A stretch of DNA of 64,000 bases, taken from Doris montereyensis. Its lineage: Eukaryota > Mollusca > Gastropoda > Nudibranchia > Dorididae. Within the stretch, counting starts at the first letter, position 1. The number at the start of each line of letters is the position of its first letter. The translations under genes and the position numbers were made by a program. The stretch covers positions 25,001 through 89,000 of the forward strand of contig JAXRKP010001154.1 of NCBI GenBank assembly GCA_037039925.1. The letters are read 5' to 3'. The notes beneath the pieces were generated by a model. That model made no database searches. It had not been told where the DNA came from and worked only from the letters and a program-made list of their open reading frames with translations. Shown piece by piece: positions 54,119 to 64,000 of the stretch.

Positions 54119-54564
54119 CCGCCACGGATGTATCAGCAGACAAGGTCTATTCCACCACCCCCTCTCACCCACCAACCCATCAGCAATTACAATGCCATCT
54201 GAATTTGTTTGTAGAATATGATAAAAAAATTCGGTTGGGGGGGGGGGGGGGGGGGGGTCTTTTCTTTTGGTATTTGCCCTCCCTCCCCCCCTCCTCCCTT
54301 TTTTCCCCATTCTTTTTTCTTTTTCTTTCTTTCGTTTTGGTGATGGAGGCGTGTGCTGGGTTTTGGGTGTGTTTTTAAGGGAAGAAAAGTGGGATGGTGT
54401 GTTATATTGTGTGTCTCAAGTATCTGGTATTCCTTCCCAACCTTTCATTTCTCTCATCCCCTCCAACCCCTTATCTGCCAATAATGTGGCAACAAATGAA
54501 AATACATGAAATGATTCTTTACGTGCATAGCTCTGTCACTTTGTCAGCCCAGTCGGCTTTCCAC

Positions 54565-54690
54565 TTTGGGAGTGGGCAGTTGGCGGGATATGCTTTCCTT
54601 TTTTCTTTCATCTTGCTGTTTCCTCTTAATTCACCCTGAGATCAACATAATGGTGAACGGGGTAAATTTCAAAGAAACAAGCAAACCACT
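54565..54690 (+). mobile_element. S1 element
   Basis: GGGAGTGGGCAGTTGGCGGG, a pyrimidine body, TTCACCCTGAGATCAACATA, GGTGAACGGGGTAAATTTC and AAGAAAC. Confidence 0.87.
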
Positions 54691-54778
54691 TTGAGACGTT
54701 AGCTCATTATATCGTTTTATCATTGCTGCTGAATTCTCGCGCCCTCATCCGACTTTTGCTTCTCTCCGTCTCTGAGTT

Positions 54779-54817
<39 letters not shown>

Positions 54818-54858
54818 GTGTCTCTCTGTCTCTGTCTCTCTCTGTGTCTGTCTGTCTG

Positions 54859-54936
<78 letters not shown>

Positions 54937-54962
54937 TCTCTTTCTCTTTCTCTCTCTCCCTC
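54779..54962. repeat. (CT)n / (CTGT)n microsatellite
   Basis: CTGT runs grading into pure CT and then CTTT. Confidence 0.97.
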
Positions 54963-55984
54963 ACATCCCATATTTTTGGAAAAGTCGACATTAAAATATT
55001 CCTGCATTGACAACTTGTTAAGCCGCACAGAAAATTGAAAAGAATCCTTGCCATAAAAGGTCATCTCCCTTCTTTGATCTTCACAACCCGAAAAGAATTT
55101 ATTTAGTATTTTCAAAATGTACATATATAAGTTATATTTTCTGACGAAAGGTTTAGGGTTTAGTTCTCGCTTTAGGTGGTTGTTTTTTTTTGTTGTCCTT
55201 TTTTTTTTTTTTGATTCAAAGCTAACTATGGAAGTTTGTAACAAATGTGTTTTTTTTGTTGACTTCCTATTAAATGAAATTTTGATCTTGTCGAATGAGT
55301 GTTGTATTCTGTAAATAAAAACCCACTACTAAAGTGACAAAGCATTTTTTTTTCTCTTGATTTTGAATTTTGTAATTTTTGTTGCATTTTGTTTCAGTTC
55401 AGCGATTGAGTTGCACTACCAAGACAATAAGAATTTTGTGTGTTATGTGTGTGTGTGTCTGCATCCTGTGGGTAACGGATATGGTGAATAGCTCAAAGAG
55501 AGATAGGAAGAAAGAACATTTTGTATATCAGAAAGCCGCATCATCAAAGAGAGAATGCTTCGAGTGTGTAATGCCTGGGAGTTGATGCCAATCTGGACAC
55601 AAAATCATTAGAACTATATGAGGAAACTCCCTTGATTTTTTAATTTCGGACAACTTTAGTTGTAATCCATTCAAAATCTGTCTAGCCGCCCAACTTGAAT
55701 TAGTTTTTTGTGTTTTTGTTTTGGTAAGACAATAGAACTTGAGTGGACGACCTCACAGTTTTTTAAAACGTTTAACTCGAGAGGTTTTTCTAACTCGAGA
55801 GGTTTTTCCGCCATTGTTCCAGGGGTCAACAAGCTCAGAGTAGATAAATAGTCAAAAATTGCTAATCAGAGAAAGATTGATTCTGATTCTTATTCTGATA
55901 AAGTGTAGCACTTCAACAACAGAGTTAACAGAAAGAGGAAAAGTGAAAGTAGCCGATACATCTTTAATCTCCATTCAACTGGAG

Positions 55985-56456
55985 ATCTACCAACACACTA
56001 TGTGTTCCTTTTTGGACTCTGTAGGGAAAGTGTAACCAACACACTGTGTGTTCCTTTTGGACTCTGTAGGGAAAGTGTAACCAACACACTGTGTGTTCCT
56101 TTTGGACTCTGTTGGGAAAGTGTAACCACCACACTGTGTGTTCCTTTTTGGACTCTGTAGGGAAAGTGTAACCAACACACTGTGTGTTCCTTTTGGACTC
56201 TGTAGGGAAAGTGTAACCAACACACTGTGTGTTCCTTTTTGACTCTGTAGGGAAAGTGTAACCAACACACTGTGTGTTCCTTTTTCGACTCTGTAGGGAA
56301 AGTGTAACCAACACACTGTGTGTTCCTTTTTGGACTCTGTAGGGAAAGTGTAACTAACACACTGTGTGTTCCTTTTTGGACTCTGTAGGGAAAGTGTAAC
56401 CAACACACTGTGTGTTCCTTTTCGACTCTGTAGGGAAAGTGTAACTAACACACCAT
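55985..56456. repeat. Minisatellite, about 44-bp monomer
   Basis: About 10.5 direct copies of GTGTAACCAACACACTGTGT, GTTCCTTTTTGGACTCTG and TAGGGAAA. The number of T residues varies by one between units. Confidence 0.96.
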
Positions 56457-56716
56457 GGATTGCTTGAGACTGAAAGTGAAAGAGTTCAAATAAATGTAGA
56501 GAGCTGATCAGTAGAAGAACTTAAAAGCGTTGGCATTAGCATCTAGATATCTGCTTGAATGATATGATGATGTCGTTCCTGGGCATATATTGTTGTTGTT
56601 TTTCCTTTATACTGCCAATGACTGCCAATAAAATTCTGTATGTCAAGGTTTTCTTTTATTTTCTGCATTTGCAGTCTTTGCTATCAAGACATATTATATG
56701 GTGCCTATTATAGGAT

Positions 56717-56757
56717 TATTATTATTGTTATCATTATTATTATTGTTATTATTATTA

Positions 56758-56795
<38 letters not shown>

Positions 56796-56797
56796 GT
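56717..56797. repeat. (ATT)n microsatellite
   Basis: TTA triplets with a few TTG interruptions. Confidence 0.96.
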
Positions 56798-57359
56798 GTA
56801 GGTTGAAGTTTTTGTTGTTTACTCTCACAGCCTTTGTTTGGGTTGAAAATTCTCTTGTGTTTTTTTTCTTTCTCCCACCCATTGTTTGATTTCCTTCATT
56901 TATTTTGTGTTCAATGCCTAACTTACTGGTAGTTGTAGAGTTTTTGGGGCTTTCACTCACTCAACTTCATCATTTGCCGATGTTATCTCGGTACTTTAAC
57001 TTTTCCGCTATGCTTCTACAATCCTAATACTAATGATATTTGATGTACAGTCATTATTTCCTTCACTCTGGTGACGATAAATCTTTTGAAATGAAAATGA
57101 ATAAAAAACAATAAATATGATGAATGAAACATATAGCTTTTTTCCTTTCTAGATGAAATTTGAATTTTTTATTAGCTCATTACGTTAAGTCCTGATTTGT
57201 AAATTTCAAAAATGAAAGATGGTGAAAAATTCCAAGGCAACAAGATGGATTCGTGAATCCCCATGTCTGTGGTTGAGTGAGTTACGGCCAGTGTGTTCGC
57301 TGTGTTGTAGTTTGGCTAGAATTTGAAGTGGTCGTTTTGGCATTAACTGTGTAGCATTA

Positions 57360-57658
57360 ACAGCGACGAAAGTCCAGAGGCAAGGTGTGGGCCTCTCAAC
57401 CAAGAGGTATAGGGTTCAAGCCCTGCCAACGGTTGAAAAATTTACTCTAGTTTTTATTTGGATCTAAATCTGGTCCAGGTAGGTGGTTATACACCTAGTC
57501 CCATCAGAGACGGGCTATTGAAAGGACGTCCTCTTTGCAAATCACAATACTGTGTACCTTAATGATCCTTTACCTGTTTACAGGACAGTCCGGGCAAAAT
57601 TAAAAATCCTACCAAAAACCCTGAGATCACCTTAGTTGTGGATGTGGGTAAATCAACG
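57360..57658 (+). mobile_element. S2 SINE, full length
   Basis: The head is CAGAGGCAAGGTGTGGGCCT, the B box GGGTTCAAGCCCTGCC and the body TCCCATCAGAGACGGGCTAT. The tail is CCCTGAGATCACCTTAGTTG, then TGGATGTGGGTAAATCAA. Confidence 0.9.
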
Positions 57659-58014
57659 TAGCACTAACTCATCTGCTTGATATAGAGCCCCTGATTGTTT
57701 GTGCCTGGACACACCTATTTTCAAGTTAAACAAACGGCTGTGTAACAATAAAAATATTGACAGAAATAATCGCTCAAAACTTGGAAACAAATTGAAATTT
57801 GTAAAGGACTCTTAGGTTTGACCTGGAAGTAGTATTAGGTCACTGAATTTTAAAAACCTGGGTAAAGGGATTGGATTAGAATAAAGAAGGTTTGTCAAAC
57901 CGAATGTTGTGGTCTTAAGTCCAACCGTAACGGATGGTGCAAGCCGATTCTTTTGACAGACATGTGTATGTAAATACTGTCTAGGCTGTGTGCCCTCCCT
58001 GAAGTCAATGGAAG

Positions 58015-58290
58015 TGGTGTTGGTGGTCTGAGATTAGGTTGCTAGTTTTAGGGTCGTGAGGTCCTGGGTTCGAATCCTGGGTGTGCTGGTGCTAGGTTCG
58101 ACATTGTGCTCCTTGGGAAAGACAATCAACATATACATTTCTTCAATCAGCCCAAGTGCAAAATGGGTACCAGTGTTGGCTTGGGAGCAAAATCTGTGAT
58201 TGACTAGTGTCATGTTTAGGAGTATAATGTATTATGAGTACCTGTTCCGCTCACAGTCACACTACTAACACTATAGAAAGTGGGATAAGT
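58015..58290 (+). mobile_element. S3 SINE, full length
   Basis: The head is GAGATTAGGTTGCTAGTTTT and the B box GGGTTCGAATCCTGGG. The body is CTCCTTGGGAAAGACAATC and GTGCAAAATGGGTACCAG. The tail is ACCTGTTCCGCTC and CTATAGAAAGTGGGATAAG. Confidence 0.88.
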
Positions 58291-58780
58291 TGATAAGTTT
58301 CACCTTTATTCAATCACAGCCCTACTTTACTAAACTCATTGAAGAGAAACGTGCGTTTGGAGGAGGAAAAACATTTAGAGACGATTTCTTTCCGACTTAA
58401 GACTTTGAGACAGGCAGGTACTGAAAAGAGATTGTCGCCGTTAAATTGACAGCTATGGGCTCTTGTATTATAATGATTAATTGTTGTGTTATATTGAATT
58501 TTTTATTTGTCTCTTCAATTAGTGTGTTTATAAGAATTAAGTAAGGAGAGATGATGTACATAGCTACTAAATACTATGTTTTTATCATCTAATGGTTTCT
58601 CTTGTCCTTGAGGCGTTTTTAAAATATCATTTTTTAACACTTTGTCTTTTTAAAAATGTCAATTTAGGTCCATGGAACATTGGAACACGGGGGGGGGGGG
58701 GGGGGGAAACGTTGAGGGAAATTATTTCTTCAATTTAAAAAATTCAATCATGGTTTCAATGCTTTTAATCTTTCTTTGCC

Positions 58781-58825
<45 letters not shown>

Positions 58826-59345
58826 AAAACATGTATCTGACATTGTTGAAATTTAAAAAATCAGACGATATATATATAGTAATACACTGTGAAATGGTGG
58901 TCTCTCTTGGAGAGAACAGATGTTTTGTGTCCTTCCTGTTGTTGTGAGTACAGCCTCTCCCTGTGTAGCTGAACTTTCTCTCTCAAAGCTGCATTTTTGA
59001 CAAACAAAATTCACTTTCCTTTTTGTTTGCTCTTTTGTTTGGATATTTGGTCTTGCTTTTGAGTAGAAGAGGAAGGAGTGAGTGAGCGAGTTATGTGCAT
59101 GGTATGAGGGGAGGGGAGGAGATGGAAGGGGAGGGGGAATGAAAAGCGTGTCAATATTGTTACTATGGTAACTCATTATACATACAACAACAACAGTATT
59201 TTGTGCTATGGAATTTTGGAATGGAGAAAGGAGAGAGGAGTGTCACAAATGTAGACAAATTGAAAAAACAGATTCCACATGATGACTTCTTTGTAAATTG
59301 CTATTTTTGTCTTTGCTTATTTTTATTATTATTATTATTGTTATT

Positions 59346-59410
<65 letters not shown>

Positions 59411-59760
59411 CTCTATTCATGATCTGAACTAAAGGAAAATGTGGAAGGTCATATGAGTTATATTACATTATATTATTAAATAGAACATAAATAAACATTC
59501 GTTTGAAAATATCATGCCATGTCATCATTTTATTATTATTATTATTATGTGAGCATATCATCTACCATCGATTTTGTCTCTCTCTCTCTCTCGTTTTTTC
59601 CCTTGGATATACCTGCATGCACATTGCTTGCTGATTGACTTTTATTTCTATGGAAAGATCTTTCCCCAAGCATTATCGAGGAAATCCTGTCAGAGGTCTG
59701 TCGCCTTGCTCTGGCACTCTGTTTTTTTAATTCTATCTCCACTAATTAATGCTTTTTTGT
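58291..59760. other. Gene-free stretch with microsatellites
   Basis: A G tract at 58689-58706, (AT)n at 58787-58822, and a long (ATT)n at 59325-59412 with more at 59528-59547. No convincing coding sequence on either strand. Confidence 0.75.
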
Positions 59761-59761
59761 G

Positions 59762-59902
59762 ATGTGTGAGGATGTGTGAGTGTAAATGTGTGAGTGTAAA
59801 TGTGTGAGTGTAAATGTGAGAGTGTAAATGTGTGAGTGTAAATGTGTGAGTGGAAAGTGTAAATGTGGGAGTGGAAAAGCCAGAGTAATGTGTGAGTGTA
59901 AA
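59762..59902. repeat. Tandem repeat, about 14-bp unit
   Basis: About 10 copies of TGTGTGAGTGTAAA with variants. Confidence 0.9.
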
Positions 59903-60254
59903 TGTGAAAAGAGAGAGAGAGAGAGTGAAAGAAAAACAACCCTTGTCGTAGTGATGAAATGATGATATTGCGATTTCATCTTTAATGAAGGTCGGAGAGT
60001 GTCACAGTCTGGTGAGTGTGGAAGCTCTCAAAGAGGGAGAGGGAGAGGGCTCGTAACCCTTCCACTTTGACACCCCCATACGTTCAATGCAAATACACAT
60101 CTCACATTTTGTTTTATTCACAAAATCAATCAATGCCTTAGTCTTTAATTGCTGATTGGCTGAAATGCTACTGTATGTAAATCAGTTAAAAAACAAACAT
60201 CGGAGTGCGTCCCCAAGTTTTTAAAACTAGAAATATGATACATAACCGGTTTTG

Positions 60255-60360
60255 TCTTTTGTTTATTATTATTAATATTATTATAATATTATTATTATTA
60301 CTATTATGATTATCATTATTTTTATTAGTTATTATTTTTATTATTATTATTATTGTTATG
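60255..60360. repeat. (ATT)n microsatellite
   Basis: Interrupted TTA/ATT sequence. An AATAAA lies at 60395-60400. Confidence 0.93.
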
Positions 60361-60599
60361 TGTCGTATGTCAACGTATTAAACCATTTTGTCATAATAAA
60401 CTTTTCAAAAAGAATTTGTCATTTGAAATGAATTTGAGAGATGAAGTGTCTGATTGATGAAGGTGGCGATGTTAAATTGAGTTTTTATGGTTGTTATAAA
60501 GATCAATGTATTTGTTGGTTTGGTTTTTTATGGGGACGGGGGAGGGGGCTGAGTGATGCCTTTTGATGTACTGGAATTTGAAATGACTGGCAGATCCAA

Positions 60600-61060
60600 G
60601 ATGAGTTTGATAAAGGAATGCTATTCTGCAGATCTAATATGAATGTGGAGTTTGATAACGGAATGCTTTTCTGCAGATCTAATATGAATGGAGTTTGATA
60701 ACGGAATGCTTTTCTGCAGATCTAATATGAATGAGAAGTTTTGAATGCTTTTCTGCAGATCTGATATGAATGAGGAGTTTGAATGGAATGCTTTTCTGCA
60801 GATCCAATATGAATGAGGAGTTTGATAACCGAATGCTTTTCTGCAGATCAATATGAATGAGGAGTTTGATAACCGAATGCTTTTCTGCAGATCCAATATG
60901 AATGAGGAGTTTGATAACCGAATGCTTTTCTGCAGATCCAATAGTTTGAATGAGGAGTTGAATGATAACCGAATGCTTTTCTGCAGATCCAATATGAATG
61001 AGGAGTTTGATAACCGAATGCTTTGCTACAGCCAATATGAATGAGGAGTTTGATAACAAG
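60600..61060. repeat. Minisatellite, about 41-bp monomer
   Basis: About 11 direct copies of ATGAGGAGTTTGATAACCGA, ATGCTTTTCTGCAGATC and CAAT. Confidence 0.95.
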
Positions 61061-61199
61061 CTACAGCCGCAACAAGAGCATCCAATTTAAACTGGCGCAG
61101 CAAAGCATGTGAAAGGCTGTTGGGTATCTGGGTTTCAGTTTCAGGGTAGTGTATTATATACCTCGATAGTCAGATACCAATCACAGGGCCTGTCTGCCA

Positions 61200-62478
61200 G
61201 AAATGTCTACATTGTCTGTGCCAGAACTGTCTGCACCATCTGTGGCAGAACTAACTTGCATTGTCTGTGTAAGAACTGTCTGCATTGTCTATGCCAGAAC
61301 TGTCTGCATTGTCTGTGACAGAACTGTCTGCATTATCTGTGCCAGAACTGTCTGCATCGTCTGTCCTAAAAATGTCTACATCGTCTGTGCCAGAACTGTC
61401 TGCATTGTCTGTGCCAGAACTGTCTGCATCATCTGTGCCAGAACTGTCTGCATTGTCTGTGCCAGAACTGTCTAAATCGTCTGTGCCAGAACTGTCTGCA
61501 TTGTCTGTGCCAGAACTGTCTACATCGTCTGTGCCAGAACTGTCTGCATTGTCTATGCCAGAACGGTCTTCATCGTCTGTGCCAGAACTGTCTGCATTGT
61601 CTGTGCCAGAACTGTCTACATTGTCTGTGCCAGAACTGTCTGCATTGTCTATGCCAGAACTGTCTACATCATCTGTGCCAGAACTGTCTACATCGTCTAT
61701 GCCAGAACTGTCTGCATTGTCTGTACCAGAACTGTCTACATCGTCTGTGCCAGAACTGTCTGCATTGTCTATGCCAGAACTGTCTACATCGTCTGTGCCA
61801 GAACTGTCTGCATTGTCTATGCCAGAACTGTCTTCATCGTCTGTGCCAGAACTGTCTGTATCGTCTGTGCCAAAAATGTCTTCATCGTCTGTGCCAGAAC
61901 TGTCTGCATGGTCTGTGCCACAGAACTGTCTGCATTGTCTGTGCCAGTAACTGTCTGCATGGTCTGTGCCAGAACTGTCTGCATGGTCTGTGCCACAGAA
62001 CTGTCCATTGCCTGTGCCAGAACTGTCTGCATTGTCTGTGCCACAGAACTGTCTGCATTGTTTGTGCCAGAACTGTCTGCATTGTTTGTGCCAGAATTGT
62101 CTACATCGTCTATGCCAGAACTGTCTGCATTGTCTGTGCCAGAACTGTCTGCATCATCTGTGCCAGAACTGTCTGCATTGTCTGTGCCAGAACTGTCTGC
62201 ATTGTCTGTGCCAGAACTGTCTGCATCGTCTGTGCCAGAATGGTCTGCATTGTCTGTGCCAGAACTGTCTGCATTGTCTGTGCCAGAACTGTCTGCTTTG
62301 TCTATGCCAGAACTGTCTTCATTGTCTGTGCCAGAACTGTCTACATTGTCTGTGCCAGAACTGTCTGCATTGTCTGTGCCAGAACTGTCTGCTTTGTCTG
62401 TGCCAGAACTGTCTGCATTGTCTGTGCCAGAACTGTCTGCATTGTATGTGCCAGAACTGTCTGCATTGTCTGTGCCTG
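61200..62478. repeat. Minisatellite, 24-bp monomer, about 53 copies
   Basis: Unit: CTGTCTGCATTGTCTGTGCC plus AGAA. There is variation between CATTGTC and CATCGTC, and GTGCC and ATGCC. The 24-bp period keeps all frames open, so it translates as PELSALSV-type octapeptides. I see no start context, splice sites or domain that would make it a gene. Confidence 0.96.
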
Positions 62479-62717
62479 GATCTTGTGGTTTTTAAACTTT
62501 TGTTTGGGGTTGGGTTTCTTTGGGTTGGTGTTTTTTCTTGTTGATTGTCAATGTCATAGTAATTAGTATTGATGTTGTACTCCGTGAGTTAAACTATCTC
62601 ACTATCACGTACATTGAATTTGAAATATCCTTTTGATACTGTAGTATATTGCTATTTCACTAGTAATATCCATCATTTATTTCCACGAGTCCTCTATGAC
62701 AGTTGCCGTAGTATCAT

Positions 62718-62840
62718 GAGGCAGTTGACAGACTTTGCTGATAGGTACGGCTTCTTTCACTTTCAATCTTGCTATTTCCTATAAACTCACCCTGAGACCA
62801 CCGTATATGGTGGACGTGGTAAATTGCAATTCAACAAAAG
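62718..62840 (+). mobile_element. S1 element
   Basis: GGCAGTTGACAGACTTTGCT, CACCCTGAGACCACCGTATA and GGTGGACGTGGTAAATTGC. Confidence 0.85.
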
Positions 62841-62959
62841 GAAGTTTGTTGTATCGTGAGGGGACTGCAAATTACAAAACTTGCAATTAATTAACTTTTA
62901 ACATTATCATTGCTTTCTAGCTACCTACCCACCTACCTATCTACTTACCTACCTACCTG

Positions 62960-63118
62960 TGTGGGAGGTTGATAGGGATACTGGTAGGCCCTACTTCTTT
63001 CCTTTCTCTTTTTCACATTTATGTGTTTATCTTTGCTATTTCTTTTGAATTCACACCGAGATCTCCGCATATGGTGGACTGGGGGTACATATCAATGAAG
63101 CAAACAAACAAACAAAGC
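62960..63118 (+). mobile_element. S1 element, full length
   Basis: GGGAGGTTGATAGGGATACT, GGTAGGCCCTACTTC, CACACCGAGATCTCCGCAT, TGGTGGACTGGGGGTACA and a (CAAA)n end. ACCTACCT repeats lie just upstream. Confidence 0.88.
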
Positions 63119-63387
63119 CTTCCTGTCTGTATGTATGTATGTCCTCCCATCTCATCTGTTCCTTTTGGAACAGGTAATAACAGCGAAAAACAAGCTGGAA
63201 TGAATGGACATATATATCTTTCTATATATATATATATATATAAAGTAAAATAGTTACAATCAACTGATTTACTTTTCTGATTATGATACTGATATTCTTA
63301 TTGTGTCTATGTTGTCAAAGTAATATTCAAATTGGCTTTGGGTTTCATCAATCCACCGTGTGTATTGTTGACTGGGTGTTGGGGAAT

Positions 63388-63456
63388 GGGTGGGTGTGTG
63401 TGTGTGTATGTGTCCATGAATTGATTTGAATTGACACATTATTGATTCTACCTATC

Positions 63457-63487
<31 letters not shown>
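63388..63487. repeat. (GT)n microsatellites
   Basis: Two GT runs, 63394-63412 and 63459-63487. Confidence 0.93.
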
Positions 63488-63488
<1 letters not shown>

Positions 63489-63603
63489 ATAAAGCTAACA
63501 CCTATAGTGATGATGATGTGACATTTTCAAAAAAATTTTTATAATGTGTTGCAAATTGAAATGCATTTTTACTGCTTCCTTTGTTTTGCATGAGTGAAGA
63601 CGC

Positions 63604-63640
63604 CTAAGACTAAGACTAAGACTAAGACTAAGACTAAGAC
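63604..63640. repeat. (GACTAA)n hexanucleotide repeat
   Basis: Six copies of ACTAAG. Confidence 0.93.
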
Positions 63641-63734
63641 CAAGGACTTCACTCGCTGTATATTCGGTTCTTTTAACTTGCTAGCTTACCTTTTATTTCT
63701 TATTTGGATTGGACACCCGTCTTTTTGCGTGGGC

Positions 63735-64000
63735 AGTCGATGAGCGATGGCTGTAGTGGTAGGTCATTCTCCTTTACTTATGGTTGTAGTGGTAGGTCAT
63801 TCTCCTTTACTTATGGTTGTAGTGGTAGGTCATTCTCCTTTATGGTTGTAGTGGTAGGTCATTCTTCTTTACTTATGGTTGTAGTGGTAGGTCATTCTTC
63901 TTTACTTATGGTTGTAGTGGTAGGTCATTCTCTTTACTTATGGTTGTAGTGGTAGGTCATTCTCCTTTACTTATGGTTGTAGTGGTATGTCATTCTCCTT
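63735..64000. repeat. Minisatellite, about 35-bp monomer, continues past the window
   Basis: About 7.5 copies of GGTTGTAGTGGTAGGTCATT, CTCCTTTACTTAT. GTGGTAGGTC followed by TCCTTTAC resembles the S1 head, but no S1 copy abuts it in the window. Confidence 0.93.

Larger units (their letters stand above)
54119..57120 (+). other. TRIP12: Probable TRIP12 3' UTR and downstream sequence
   Basis: No further coding is seen. AATAAA signals occur at 55314-55319, 56627-56632, 57100-57105 and 57110-57115. Which is used cannot be decided. A G tract sits at 54237-54257. Confidence 0.45.

Noticed and set aside
55964..56451. Overlapping minus-strand frames of 116-154 codons
   Set aside because: Translations of the 44-bp minisatellite. 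All three frames are equally open.
61285..62495. Long open frames of PELSALSV-type repeats as a repetitive protein gene
   Set aside because: They follow from a 24-bp tandem period without stops. Frames drift with indels, and no promoter, splice or start context is visible.

Overview
The window is a piece of animal genomic DNA. It is AT-rich, has a very large intron-rich gene, and is crowded with short interspersed elements, minisatellites and microsatellites. From the style of the non-LTR retrotransposons, the tRNA-headed SINEs and the divergence of the host protein from vertebrates, I infer a lophotrochozoan, probably a mollusc. That is inference; no search was run.

The one host gene I recognise is a TRIP12-type HECT E3 ubiquitin ligase on the + strand. 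Coding exons can be followed from about 14.97 kb (possibly from 12.92 kb) to the stop codon at 54116-54118, 38 blocks in all. In order they encode a disordered Ser/Lys-rich N-terminus, an armadillo-repeat region, a WWE domain, a second helical region, and the HECT domain with its catalytic cysteine in the last exon. Exons were assigned by reading translations against the remembered vertebrate TRIP12 protein and by GT-AG borders. About 14 exons read cleanly. About 22 carry single-base frameshifts, with clear TRIP12 sequence continuing in another frame. The simplest reading is a functional gene in an unpolished long-read assembly, though a decaying copy is not excluded. The exon region for the ELYE motif and the first half of the WWE domain (25.5-27.2 kb) is locally duplicated and degenerate.

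Layout: 1-3.5 kb holds minisatellites and an antisense tRNA-headed SINE. 3.5-8 kb holds nested retroelements (a truncated LINE, fragments of a second LINE, SINE pieces and a 39-bp minisatellite). 8-12.9 kb is AT-rich with no recognised gene. 12.9-54.1 kb is the TRIP12 gene, with introns full of SINEs and arrays. 54.1-64 kb is 3' UTR or intergenic sequence with microsatellites and several minisatellites, the last running off the window end.

The most interesting structure is in the repeats. I define several interspersed families: S1 (about 140 bp, pyrimidine-rich, no evident tRNA head), S2 and S3 (about 290 bp, tRNA-like heads with B boxes), S4 (about 300 bp), S5 (tRNA-like) and S6. S1 and S2 share a 3' domain. 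At least five long minisatellites have monomers that are recognisable pieces of these elements and sit directly against an element copy, so SINE fragments appear to seed tandem arrays repeatedly in this locus.
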